Assembly: GCA_964431545.1 (NCBI GenBank) | Contig: CAYSLC010000148.1 | Span: 1-13,594 of the forward strand | DNA from: CAYSLC01 sp964431545 | Lineage (GTDB): Bacteria; Desulfobacterota; Desulfobacteria; Desulfobacterales; JAABSP01 | DNA length: 13,594 nt | Direction: 5' to 3' | Part shown: in pieces, positions 1 to 6,443 of the stretch | How positions within the stretch are numbered: the stretch's first letter is position 1 | Layout: every line of letters begins with the position of its first letter | Notes under the pieces: model-generated | What the model was told of the DNA's origin: nothing | Database searches by the model: none | The model's input: the letters and a program-made list of their open reading frames with translations, nothing else | Translations under genes and position numbers: made by a program

Positions 1-1228
1 GCGTCCGGCGGATCTCCTCCGGCGCGGGCGGCGGCCCCCCGGCGCCGGCCGCCGGGGGGTCCGGCGGGGCCTGTTCCGCCAGGGACGCAACCTCCGAGGC
101 GAGACGGGAAAGGGCCGTCTCCAGGGCGACGAGGGCCTCTTGAACCGCTTCCGGTTCGTCCTCCGGGGTAATGCCTTCCAGGCTCCGGGCCAGCTCGCTC
201 ACCTCCGAGGCGCCGATGGTGGCGGCGGATCCCTTCAGGGAGTGGGCCATGATCCGGGCGGTCTCGAAATCGGAGCGGTCGAGCCGTTCCCGGAATCGTC
301 CGGAGAAGTCCTTCTTGTCCCGGCAGAAATAGGCCGCCAGATCCACGTACATTTTCCAGGATCCGCCCACCCGCTTCAGCCCCTCCTTGATGTCGAGCGT
401 CGGCGGGTCGGGGCCGGGCCCGACCCCCGATCCCGGCGGCCCGGGGATCACCACATCCTCCTCCGGCGCCGGGGGGAGGGCCGCGGATCCGTCATCCGTC
501 GGCGGTGCGATGGCGCAGATCAGATACGGTTCCCCCTTCCGGGAGATCGGGAATCGATGGAGGGTGTGGTTTCCGTTCATGGGAATGGGGCTCCGGGTTT
601 CCGGGGGGCCGTCCGCTCCTTCGGGGGCCGCGACGGCCCCGGCCGTTGGGAGGTCGACGTCGTCGAACAGGTACTCCCGGTTCTCGGCACCGAGGCACCG
701 CTTCATCGCATCGTTGACAAAGAGGTACCGTTTCAGGCGATCCTCGATGAACGCCGGGCCGGGAAGGTGTTTCATGAAGGTCCGGAAGAGGGTCCGGCTC
801 CCCCGCAGCAGGGTCTCGGATCGCCATTTGGCCCCCAAGACGGCGACTGTCTGTAAGAATGGGCCTTTTTGGATGGGGAAGTCCAGAAAAAAGAGGCGGT
901 CCGGGGGAGGGACCCGGCCGGCGATCTCCAGAACCGGGAGATCGGACGAACGGCCCACCAGGATGATGTGGACGCCGGGGTCCCCGACCCGCAGGGACCG
1001 GACGTGCCGGACGAAATCCCCGCCGGACCAGCCGGGGTCCCCCACGAAGACCAGGGCGAAGGGGCGCCCTTTCCGCCGGGCCGCCTCCAGTTCCGGTGCG
1101 CCGCCCAGGGATCCGAGGTGGTTCTCGATATCGGACGCCGAGGCCAACATCTCCCGGTATCGCCGTCGGACCGATGGGTCTCGGGCGACGGCCATCACCC
1201 GGAGCGGACGCTTTGGGCGATCGTGCAT
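1..1228 (-). CDS. Pseudo-receiver / PAS-like / Hpt phosphotransfer protein, C-terminus cut by window edge
   Basis: The frame is open from a stop near 1403 to the left edge; 409 codons from ATG 1228 are visible. Residues 9-130 look like a response-regulator receiver fold that has lost its active site: the acidic pair is replaced by A15-R16 (VAVARDPSV region), the segment FALVFVGDPGWSGGDF (57-72) puts Gly where the phosphoacceptor Asp is expected, the Ser/Thr position is Gly92, and no switch Lys precedes the Pro in LDFPI. Residues 149-245 resemble a PAS domain (FMKHLPGPAFIEDRLKRYLF then VNDAMKRCLG, ending FPISRKGEPYLI) with a shortened middle. Residues 277-380 are a good Hpt domain with AHSLKGSAATIGA, so H329 is the predicted phosphorylated histidine. 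A Pro/Ala-rich linker (386-405) leads off the window, so more domains may follow. Start 1228 is preferred because a GGGGAAGG sequence lies 7 nt upstream; ATG 1258 in the same frame is possible. It is divergent from the response regulator at 1716. Likely a cytoplasmic phosphorelay intermediate; partner kinase unknown. Confidence 0.85.
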   Translation of the reverse strand, partial: MHDRPKRPLRVMAVARDPSVRRRYREMLASASDIENHLGSLGGAPELEAARRKGRPFALVFVGDPGWSGGDFVRHVRSLRVGDPGVHIILVGRSSDLPVLEIAGRVPPPDRLFFLDFPIQKGPFLQTVAVLGAKWRSETLLRGSRTLFRTFMKHLPGPAFIEDRLKRYLFVNDAMKRCLGAENREYLFDDVDLPTAGAVAAPEGADGPPETRSPIPMNGNHTLHRFPISRKGEPYLICAIAPPTDDGSAALPPAPEEDVVIPGPPGSGVGPGPDPPTLDIKEGLKRVGGSWKMYVDLAAYFCRDKKDFSGRFRERLDRSDFETARIMAHSLKGSAATIGASEVSELARSLEGITPEDEPEAVQEALVALETALSRLASEVASLAEQAPPDPPAAGAGGPPPAPEEIRRT

Positions 1229-1258
1229 GGTCGGGCCTTCCCCTTGCTCGTTATCCAT

Positions 1259-1715
1259 ACCGGTTCCGGACCGGTTTCGGTGTTTTGTCGGATGTACCAA
1301 AACGCACCGGATACACCGGCGCCCGAAGAAGCCGAAACGCTCCCCCGGGTGGCGCGCCGTTGCGGTTCGTCCCACATTAAACAGCAATGCCCATAAATTT
1401 CAACCCATTTCTGGCGACTCGCCCCCCAGGGGAACCCGGAGCCGGAGCAGAGGCGGGGCCGCCCGCGGGTCACGATGAAAAAAAGGTTTGCACAATTTCC
1501 GATAATCGGGTTATTTTCCCGAATAACTAGTAACAGCCTGGTAACCGGAACGGGGTCGAGGGGCGAAAGCGGCTTGGGGCGGCGGACCATCCGGATGGGT
1601 GGGTCCTTTCCGCCGATTCCATGGCGCCGCCGATCGATGGCGCCCGCCTCCCACGGTTTCCGGCCGGAGTTCCAGAGGGCCGAAGCCGATCCGAAACCGC
1701 CAAAGGAGATCGTAT
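1259..1715. promoter_or_regulatory. Divergent intergenic region between Hpt protein and response regulator
   Basis: No convincing gene lies in these 457 bp. They hold: a tandem 11-bp direct repeat, ACCGGTTCCGG/ACCGGTTTCGG, at 1259-1280; a perfect palindrome CCGAT-A-ATCGG at 1499-1509; a TTAT...ATAA arm pair around CCCGA at 1511-1526; and three TAAC repeats between 1523 and 1545. A weak sigma70-like candidate for the rightward gene is TTGCAC (1488-1493), 18 nt, TATTTT (1512-1517), with the palindrome in its spacer. A weak leftward candidate is TTGAAA (1403-1398), 18 nt, TAATGT (1379-1374). Both promoters are poor matches; the region surely holds promoters but their exact places are uncertain. 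Confidence 0.4.
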
Positions 1716-2093
1716 ATGACGCGTATTTTGATCATCGACGACGACACCCAGATTCGGGAGATGCTCCGGCAGATGCTCGAAAACGAGGGGTACTCCGTCT
1801 TGGACGCCGCCAACGGCAAGGAGGCGATCAAGCTGCAGCACGAAACCCCCTGCCAACTGATCATCACCGACCTCATCATGCCGGAGAAGGAAGGGATCGA
1901 GACCATCCGTGAACTGAAACGGGATTTTCCGGAGGTGAGCATCATCGCCATGTCCGGCGGCGGCGTGGTGGGTCCGGAGGCCTATCTCAAGATCGCCAAG
2001 AGCCTCGGGGCGAAGAAGACCTTCGTCAAACCCATCGAGCGGGCCGAACTCCTGCGGGGGATCCGGGACGTGCTGGACGGCCGCGAGGACTGA
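1716..2093 (+). CDS. Single-domain response regulator (CheY-like receiver)
   Basis: A 125-residue protein that is nothing but a receiver domain, so it should act by protein contact or by passing phosphate on rather than by binding DNA. All active-site residues are visible: acidic D8-D9-D10 at the end of strand 1 (RILIIDDD), phosphoacceptor D52 in LIITDLIMPEKEG, S80 in IIAMSGGG, and K105 in FVKPI. The start at 1716 is chosen because the protein aligns from residue 1 to the family and AAAGGAGAT lies just upstream (1702-1710); the frame is open further upstream but that extension is Arg/Pro-rich and unlike a receiver. It is divergent from the Hpt-containing gene, making Hpt-to-receiver phosphotransfer an attractive but unproven idea. 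No output domain, no transmembrane segment. Confidence 0.93.
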   Translation: MTRILIIDDDTQIREMLRQMLENEGYSVLDAANGKEAIKLQHETPCQLIITDLIMPEKEGIETIRELKRDFPEVSIIAMSGGGVVGPEAYLKIAKSLGAKKTFVKPIERAELLRGIRDVLDGRED

Positions 2094-2103
2094 TCCGCCC
2101 CGG

Positions 2104-2171
2104 ACGCCCCCAACAACGGGCGTGAAAAGTCCCTTCCCTCCCCTCCTCGCCCCGGGCGGCCCGCCGCCCGG
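2104..2171 (+). terminator. Possible weak terminator hairpins after the response regulator
   Basis: Two inverted repeats follow the stop codon at 2093: ACGCCC/GGGCGT (2104-2109 with 2118-2123) and the stronger CCGGGCGG/CCGCCCGG (2152-2159 with 2164-2171, 4-nt loop). Neither is followed by a run of T, so they are not classic intrinsic terminators; they may stall polymerase or protect the 3' end. Confidence 0.3.
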
Positions 2172-2174
2172 ACG

Positions 2175-2203
2175 TTGCCAACCCCGCCCTCCTGCCTTAT
2201 CCT
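2175..2203 (+). promoter_or_regulatory. Predicted sigma70-type promoter for the M16 protease
   Basis: TTGCCA at 2175-2180 (5 of 6 to the -35 consensus) is followed after exactly 17 nt by TATCCT at 2198-2203 (4 of 6 to the -10). Transcription would start near 2210, giving a leader of about 90 nt that includes the hairpin at 2246-2277. Prediction from sequence only. Confidence 0.5.
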
Positions 2204-2245
2204 TACCCCAAAAGAGATGGACGGTCCAGTCACCGCGAACATGGA

Positions 2246-2277
2246 AAGCCCCCCGCGGCCATGGCCTTGGGGGGCTT
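2246..2277 (+). promoter_or_regulatory. Leader hairpin upstream of the M16 protease
   Basis: AAGCCCCCC (2246-2254) pairs perfectly with GGGGGGCTT (2269-2277); inside, GGCC-AT-GGCC can pair again. The structure ends only 6 nt before the GAGGAGG ribosome-binding site (2284-2290). No T run follows, so a simple terminator is unlikely; control of translation or message stability, or pausing, is possible. Confidence 0.5.
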
Positions 2278-2299
2278 CGTAATGAGGAGGCACCATCTT

Positions 2300-5224
2300 A
2301 TGGAAAACCCCATTCCCTCCGCCCGGACCTACCGTTTGGGACGGGCCCTGTTTTTGGTCATCCTGGGTCTTTTTCTGGCCCAAGGCCCCTGGTCCGCCGA
2401 CGGGTGGACGGTACCGGCGCCCGCCGCGGCGGGGGATCTTTCCGACGCCGACGGCCCGCCGCCCTGGCCCCATGAGCGCGGCGACCTCGCTCCGGACCCC
2501 GAGGTGGTCTTCGGAACCCTGCAAAACGGTTTTCGGTATATTTTCATGGTCAATCAGCACCCGGCCGACCGGGTGAACCTGCATCTGAACGTCCGGGCCG
2601 GGTCGGTCCATGAACGGGAGGATCAGCGGGGCGTCGCCCATTTCCTCGAACACATGCTCTTCAACGGCTCCGAACATTTTCAGCCCGGCGAATTGGTCAA
2701 GTATTTCCAGTCCATCGGCATGCGGTTCGGCGCGGACGCCAACGCCCGCACCGGGTTCTTCGAGACGGTCTACGATGTCGTTCTGCCGTCGGGAGATGCC
2801 GAAAGCCTCTCCGACGGCTTGCTGGTGCTGGGGGATTACGCCGCCGGGGCCCTGCTCCTGGAAACGGAGGTGGAACGGGAGCGGGGCGTGATCCTGGCGG
2901 AGAAGCGGGCCAGGGATTCGAGCGCCTACCGCACCTTTGTCTCCACCTTCCGGTTCGAACTGGACGGCACCCGCCTGAGCCGGCGCCTCCCCATCGGCGA
3001 GGAGGGGGTCCTCCGGACCGCCGATCGGGAGCTGCTCAAGGCGTACTACGACGCGTGGTACCGACCGGACAAGATGGTGCTCGTCATGGTGGGCGCCTTC
3101 GATCCGGACACGGCCCTGCCCCTGGTGAAAAAGACGTTCGGCGGGCTTGGGGCCCGGGCACCCGAGCCCCCCGAGCCCCCGCTGGGGGTGGTGGAACACG
3201 ACGGTCTGAAGGTCTTCCACCATTACGAAAAGGAGGCGGGGAACACCTCCGTCAGCATCGAGGCGATCGAAACGGCGGACCCGGTTCCGGATTCCTTCGC
3301 GTTCCAGCGGAACCGGCTTTTGGCGGGCCTCGCCAACCGCATCCTCCAGGACCGGCTCGACACCCTGCTCAAACGGCCCGAAACGCCGTTCACCAGCGCG
3401 GCCGCCGGCTCCGGCATCTACCTCGCCGTCCTGAAATACGCCCAGATCAGCGCCGACACCCCGCCGGAAAAGTGGGCCGAGACCCTCGGCCTCCTCGAAC
3501 AGACCCTCCGCCGGGCCCTGGTCCACGGGTTCACCCGGTCGGAGCTGGAGCGGGTGAAGAAGGATTTCACCGCCGATCTGGAGCAGGCGGTGGAAAAGGC
3601 GGCCACCCGCGAGAGCGGGGACCTGGCCCGCCGGATCATTTCGACGCTCAACCGGGACCGGGTCTTCCAGTCTCCGGAACAGGAGGCCGCCCTGTATAAA
3701 CCCGTGGTGGCTTCGGCGACCCTGGACCAGGTTCACGACGCCCTCCAACAGGCCTGGGCCCCGGACCACCGCCTGGTGCTGGTCACCGGAAACGCCGACA
3801 TCCCCGAGCCCGGAATCGCCATCACGAAGCAGTACGGGAAGAGCCGGGAGAAGGCGGTGGAGAGACCCGAGGAGGCCGCCGCCGTGGCGTTTCCCTATCG
3901 AGAGGCCCCGGCCGGGACCGGCGGCATCGTCCACCGAAGGGAGATCTCCGACCTCGGCATCCTCCAGGTCGATTTCGAAAACGGCCTGCGGCTCAACCTG
4001 AAGCCCACCGATTTCAAGGCCAACGAGATCCTGGCGAAACTCGATTTCGGCGGGGGACGCTCCCGGGAGCCCGCCGGCAAGCCGGGGCTCGCCCTCTTGA
4101 CCGAGGCCGTGGTCAACGAGAGCGGCACCGGGACCCTGGACCGGGACGACCTGGAACGGGCCCTGGCCGGCAAGAGCACCTCTTTGACCTTCGGCATCGA
4201 CGACGAGGCCCACTACCTGCGGGGAAGCACGGTGCAAAAGGAGCTGCCGCTGCTCTTCCAGCTTCTGGAGGCCCATCTGGCCGACCCCGGGGTCCGGGAG
4301 GCGGCCTATGGGCTGGCCATGGAACGGTTCCGCCACCACTACGAGGCCCTCTCCCGCACGGTGGACGGCGCATTGACCCTGCGGGGGAAGCGGTTTCTGG
4401 CCGGCGGGGACAGCCGTTTCGGCATGCCGCCGACCTTTGAGGCCTTCCGAACCCTGACCCTCGGGGACGTCCGGGAATGGATGCGCCCCTTTTGGGAGAG
4501 CGGCCGGCTGGAACTCTCCCTGGTGGGGGATTTCGATCCCGAGGCGGCCGCGGCGCTGGCCGGGAAATACCTCGGCACCCTGCCGGGACGGGAGGGTGGG
4601 GCGGCGTCCAAAAGGCCCGGATCGCCCGATTTTCCGGAGGGAGACGGCCTCCGTATCGATGTGGAGACCGAGATCCCCAAAGCGCTGGTGGTGGTGGCCT
4701 ATCCCACCGACGATCAGTGGGACATCCACCGCACCCGGCGGCTTTCGACCCTCGCCGGCGTCTTCTCCGATCGGCTGCGGGAGACGGTGCGCGAGGAACT
4801 GGGGGCCGCCTACTCGCCGGTGGCGTACCATGCCCCGAGCCGGGCCTACGAGGGGTACGGCCTTTTCCAGGCACTGGTCCACGTCGCCCCCACGGAGGCG
4901 GAGACGGTGGTCGGGGCGGTCCGGCGGATCGCGGCGGATCTGGTGAAAGAGGGGGTCACCGAGGAGGAGCTGCGCCGGTCCGTCGATCCCACCCTCACCG
5001 GCATCAAGGACATGCGCCAGCAGAACCGGTACTGGCTGGAGACGGTCCTGTCCGGATCCCGGCGGCACCCCGAACAGTTGGATTGGAGCCGGACCATCGT
5101 CGAGGATTACGCGGCCATCGAAGCGTCGGAGGTGGCGGAATTGGCCCGGCGGTATTTGAAGCCCGGGAAGGCGGCGGTACTCACCATCCGGCCGTCCGCC
5201 GAAAAGACCGCGGCGGGCGGATGA
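2300..5224 (+). CDS. Exported M16-family zinc metalloprotease (pitrilysin/PqqL type)
   Basis: 974 residues, the length expected for a one-chain M16 protease that folds as a two-half clamshell. An N-terminal signal peptide is visible: a basic stretch (RLGR) then a hydrophobic core ALFLVILGLFLA, with cleavage likely near residue 35, so it acts in the periplasm. The inverted zinc motif HFLEH gives ligands H114 and H118 and catalytic E117; the third ligand is probably E194 in VERERGVILAE, 76 residues after H118, the usual M16 spacing. The second half (from about residue 555, ENGLRLNLKPTDF) is a degenerate M16 repeat without HxxEH; it carries the REELGAAYSPVAYH segment (about 830-845) typical of the substrate-closing half. 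Start 2300 is chosen for GAGGAGG 9 nt upstream and because it gives a normal signal peptide; in-frame ATGs at 2261 and 2282 lack this. It ends 13 nt from the convergent gene. Substrate is unknown; PqqL relatives degrade peptides or imported protein fragments. Confidence 0.93.
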   Translation: MENPIPSARTYRLGRALFLVILGLFLAQGPWSADGWTVPAPAAAGDLSDADGPPPWPHERGDLAPDPEVVFGTLQNGFRYIFMVNQHPADRVNLHLNVRAGSVHEREDQRGVAHFLEHMLFNGSEHFQPGELVKYFQSIGMRFGADANARTGFFETVYDVVLPSGDAESLSDGLLVLGDYAAGALLLETEVERERGVILAEKRARDSSAYRTFVSTFRFELDGTRLSRRLPIGEEGVLRTADRELLKAYYDAWYRPDKMVLVMVGAFDPDTALPLVKKTFGGLGARAPEPPEPPLGVVEHDGLKVFHHYEKEAGNTSVSIEAIETADPVPDSFAFQRNRLLAGLANRILQDRLDTLLKRPETPFTSAAAGSGIYLAVLKYAQISADTPPEKWAETLGLLEQTLRRALVHGFTRSELERVKKDFTADLEQAVEKAATRESGDLARRIISTLNRDRVFQSPEQEAALYKPVVASATLDQVHDALQQAWAPDHRLVLVTGNADIPEPGIAITKQYGKSREKAVERPEEAAAVAFPYREAPAGTGGIVHRREISDLGILQVDFENGLRLNLKPTDFKANEILAKLDFGGGRSREPAGKPGLALLTEAVVNESGTGTLDRDDLERALAGKSTSLTFGIDDEAHYLRGSTVQKELPLLFQLLEAHLADPGVREAAYGLAMERFRHHYEALSRTVDGALTLRGKRFLAGGDSRFGMPPTFEAFRTLTLGDVREWMRPFWESGRLELSLVGDFDPEAAAALAGKYLGTLPGREGGAASKRPGSPDFPEGDGLRIDVETEIPKALVVVAYPTDDQWDIHRTRRLSTLAGVFSDRLRETVREELGAAYSPVAYHAPSRAYEGYGLFQALVHVAPTEAETVVGAVRRIAADLVKEGVTEEELRRSVDPTLTGIKDMRQQNRYWLETVLSGSRRHPEQLDWSRTIVEDYAAIEASEVAELARRYLKPGKAAVLTIRPSAEKTAAGG

Positions 5225-5237
5225 ACCGCCGGGACCG

Positions 5238-5948
5238 TCAGCGGGACCGGCGCCCGGCCCTGCGTCTGGATCGGAACAGCCAGACGCCCAGAAGCACGCC
5301 GCCCCCCAGGAAAAAGAGCGTCACCAGCACGGGGAAGAGGAAGATGTAGATCAACGATGCCGTCAGCAGGAGCACCGCCATGAAGATCAGCGCGGAGACG
5401 AAGACCGTCCTTGGGGAGCCGGAGACCGAAAAGGCGTACTTTTCGCCGGCCCGAAGGGTGATGCTCAGATCCTTGCCCGTCTTCTCCGGCGGCGTTGCCG
5501 GCGGACCGGCGCCCGAGCCGGCCGGGGTCAACCAGCCTCGGTTTTCGTGGGGCGGGGTCGGCGGATCGTCCGAGGGGCCGACGGCCATGGCCATCCGGGG
5601 GACGAACCGCCGGAGGTCGGGATAATCCCTCATCACATCCCGCAGCCGGGGACGTCCGGGTTCCGGAGGATCCAACAGGGCGCACGCCACGGCCTCGGGC
5701 AGGCAGAGGGCCGGTTTGACCATCTGGTAGATCCAGGTGTTGTCGCACCGGGACTTCTGGATGAAGTGCCCGAGGTTGCACTTCTCCCCGTCCCCGATCC
5801 GGGAAAGCCTCCGCCCCATCTCTTGGGGGTTGACCGGTTTCCGGGCCGCCGCCGACACCATTTCGGCGATGTCCCGGGCCCGCAGCGCGGCGCCGGTCAG
5901 GAGGGCGTGGACGATCCAGTGATCCGTGGGCCTGGTCTCCTTTTCCAT
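5238..5948 (-). CDS. Putative membrane-anchored winged-helix protein, function unknown
   Basis: 236 residues. I do not recognise a named family. Residues 8-92 read as a winged-helix fold: helix WIVHALLTGA, a helix-turn-helix-like stretch RARDIAEMVSAAARKPVNPQ then EMGRRLSRI, and a hairpin-like segment LGHFIQKSRCDNTWIYQMVK, followed by a short helix. Cys57, Cys68, Cys82 and Cys89 lie in this part. Residues 120-165 are a Pro/Gly-rich linker. Two hydrophobic segments, about 181-205 and 206-226, form a likely membrane hairpin, with a basic tail RSRRRAGRRSR that should stay in the cytoplasm, placing the N-terminus there too. Start 5948 has GAGG about 8 nt upstream. A good predicted promoter lies at 6043-6072 and two hairpins fall in the leader. 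Convergent with the M16 protease (13-bp gap), so not in its operon. It could be a membrane-bound regulator or a protein-interaction module; the DNA-binding reading is inference. Confidence 0.75.
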   Translation of the reverse strand: MEKETRPTDHWIVHALLTGAALRARDIAEMVSAAARKPVNPQEMGRRLSRIGDGEKCNLGHFIQKSRCDNTWIYQMVKPALCLPEAVACALLDPPEPGRPRLRDVMRDYPDLRRFVPRMAMAVGPSDDPPTPPHENRGWLTPAGSGAGPPATPPEKTGKDLSITLRAGEKYAFSVSGSPRTVFVSALIFMAVLLLTASLIYIFLFPVLVTLFFLGGGVLLGVWLFRSRRRAGRRSR

Positions 5949-5994
5949 GATCTACCTCGTGCCGGGGGTTGTATCGTCCAGGGGGACGAGATCG

Positions 5995-6040
5995 GCCCCC
6001 GGGGGGACCCCGGGGGCGTTTCGGGCCGTGGAGACGGCCC
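5995..6040 (-). promoter_or_regulatory. Two stacked GC hairpins at the promoter/leader of the winged-helix gene
   Basis: GCCCCCGGGG (5995-6004) pairs perfectly over 10 bp with CCCCGGGGGC (6008-6017), loop of 3 nt. Five bases further, GGGCCGT (6023-6029) pairs with ACGGCCC (6034-6040), loop of 4 nt. The second lies directly after the predicted -10 and spans the expected transcription start, where an operator might sit; the first would be in the leader RNA. Confidence 0.55.
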
Positions 6041-6042
6041 TA

Positions 6043-6072
6043 ACGATATCGAGACCACCATTCCCCTGTCAA
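6043..6072 (-). promoter_or_regulatory. Predicted sigma70-type promoter for the winged-helix gene
   Basis: On the minus strand a perfect TTGACA (6072-6067) is followed after 18 nt by TATCGT (6048-6043), 4 of 6 to the -10 consensus. Start of transcription would be near 6036, about 88 nt before the ATG at 5948. Confidence 0.6.
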
Positions 6073-6160
6073 GCCGGATTTGTCGGGTGCATGAGATCAG
6101 GGCCCCGGCATCTCCACGGGGTGCCCGCAAGGGGGATGCGGAGGGAGGGAAGAAAGCTCC

Positions 6161-6421
6161 ATGAAGGTGCGGAAGACGAAGAAGGCGCAAAAAAACCGGA
6201 TCGACGAGCTGGAGCGGCGGATCGCCGGGCAGGAGAGGGTCATCGGGCGGCTCCGGGAGGATGCGGAGGCCGAACGGAAGCGGATGCTGAGGTTTCTTCG
6301 GGATCTTCACAAAGGCCTGGGGGCGGTCAACGGAAACAACTTCAAGTTTCTGACCGATATCATGGTGGAGCGTCTGGCGGTCTTCATCGCCGAGCTGGAA
6401 CCGGAGGATGATTCCCGTTGA
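6161..6421 (+). CDS. Small coiled-coil protein, function unknown
   Basis: 86 residues, very rich in charged residues. After a basic N-terminus (MKVRKTKKAQKNR) residues 12-50 give heptad spacing of hydrophobics (IDELERRIAGQERVIGRLRE onward), so a single coiled coil is expected; the C-terminal part (NNFKFLTDIMVERLAVFIAE) should be an amphipathic helix. No signal peptide, membrane helix or cysteine. A GGAGGGAGGG purine run lies upstream (6140-6149) with a rather long 11-nt spacing to the ATG. The next start options do not improve this. It points toward the pilin-like gene, ending 22 bp from that gene's stop, so it stands alone as a single-gene unit; the promoter is not clear. I cannot assign a role. 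Confidence 0.65.
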   Translation: MKVRKTKKAQKNRIDELERRIAGQERVIGRLREDAEAERKRMLRFLRDLHKGLGAVNGNNFKFLTDIMVERLAVFIAELEPEDDSR

Positions 6422-6423
6422 AC

Positions 6424-6440
6424 CGGGGGCCGTCGCCCCG
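6424..6440. terminator. Small hairpin between two convergent genes
   Basis: CGGGG (6424-6428) and CCCCG (6436-6440) form a 5-bp GC stem with a 7-nt loop inside the 22-bp gap between the coiled-coil gene and the pilin-like gene. There is no T run on either strand. It may help end transcription from both sides. Confidence 0.25.
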
Positions 6441-6443
6441 CCG

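Noticed and set aside
387..1478. Plus-strand open frames opposite the Hpt gene
   Set aside because: Arg/Pro/Ser-rich with no domain, while the opposite strand encodes a clear receiver-like/PAS/Hpt protein.
1475..1912. Plus-strand frame beginning MKKRFAQFPIIGLF, which looks like a signal peptide
   Set aside because: It overlaps the response regulator out of frame for nearly 200 bp, has no ribosome-binding site, and turns into Arg/Pro/Asp-rich sequence.
1982..5068. Minus-strand open frame of about 1028 codons opposite the M16 protease
   Set aside because: It is antisense to a clear protease gene, is dominated by Gly, Pro, Arg and Leu with no recognisable domain, and is explained by third-position GC bias of the real gene.
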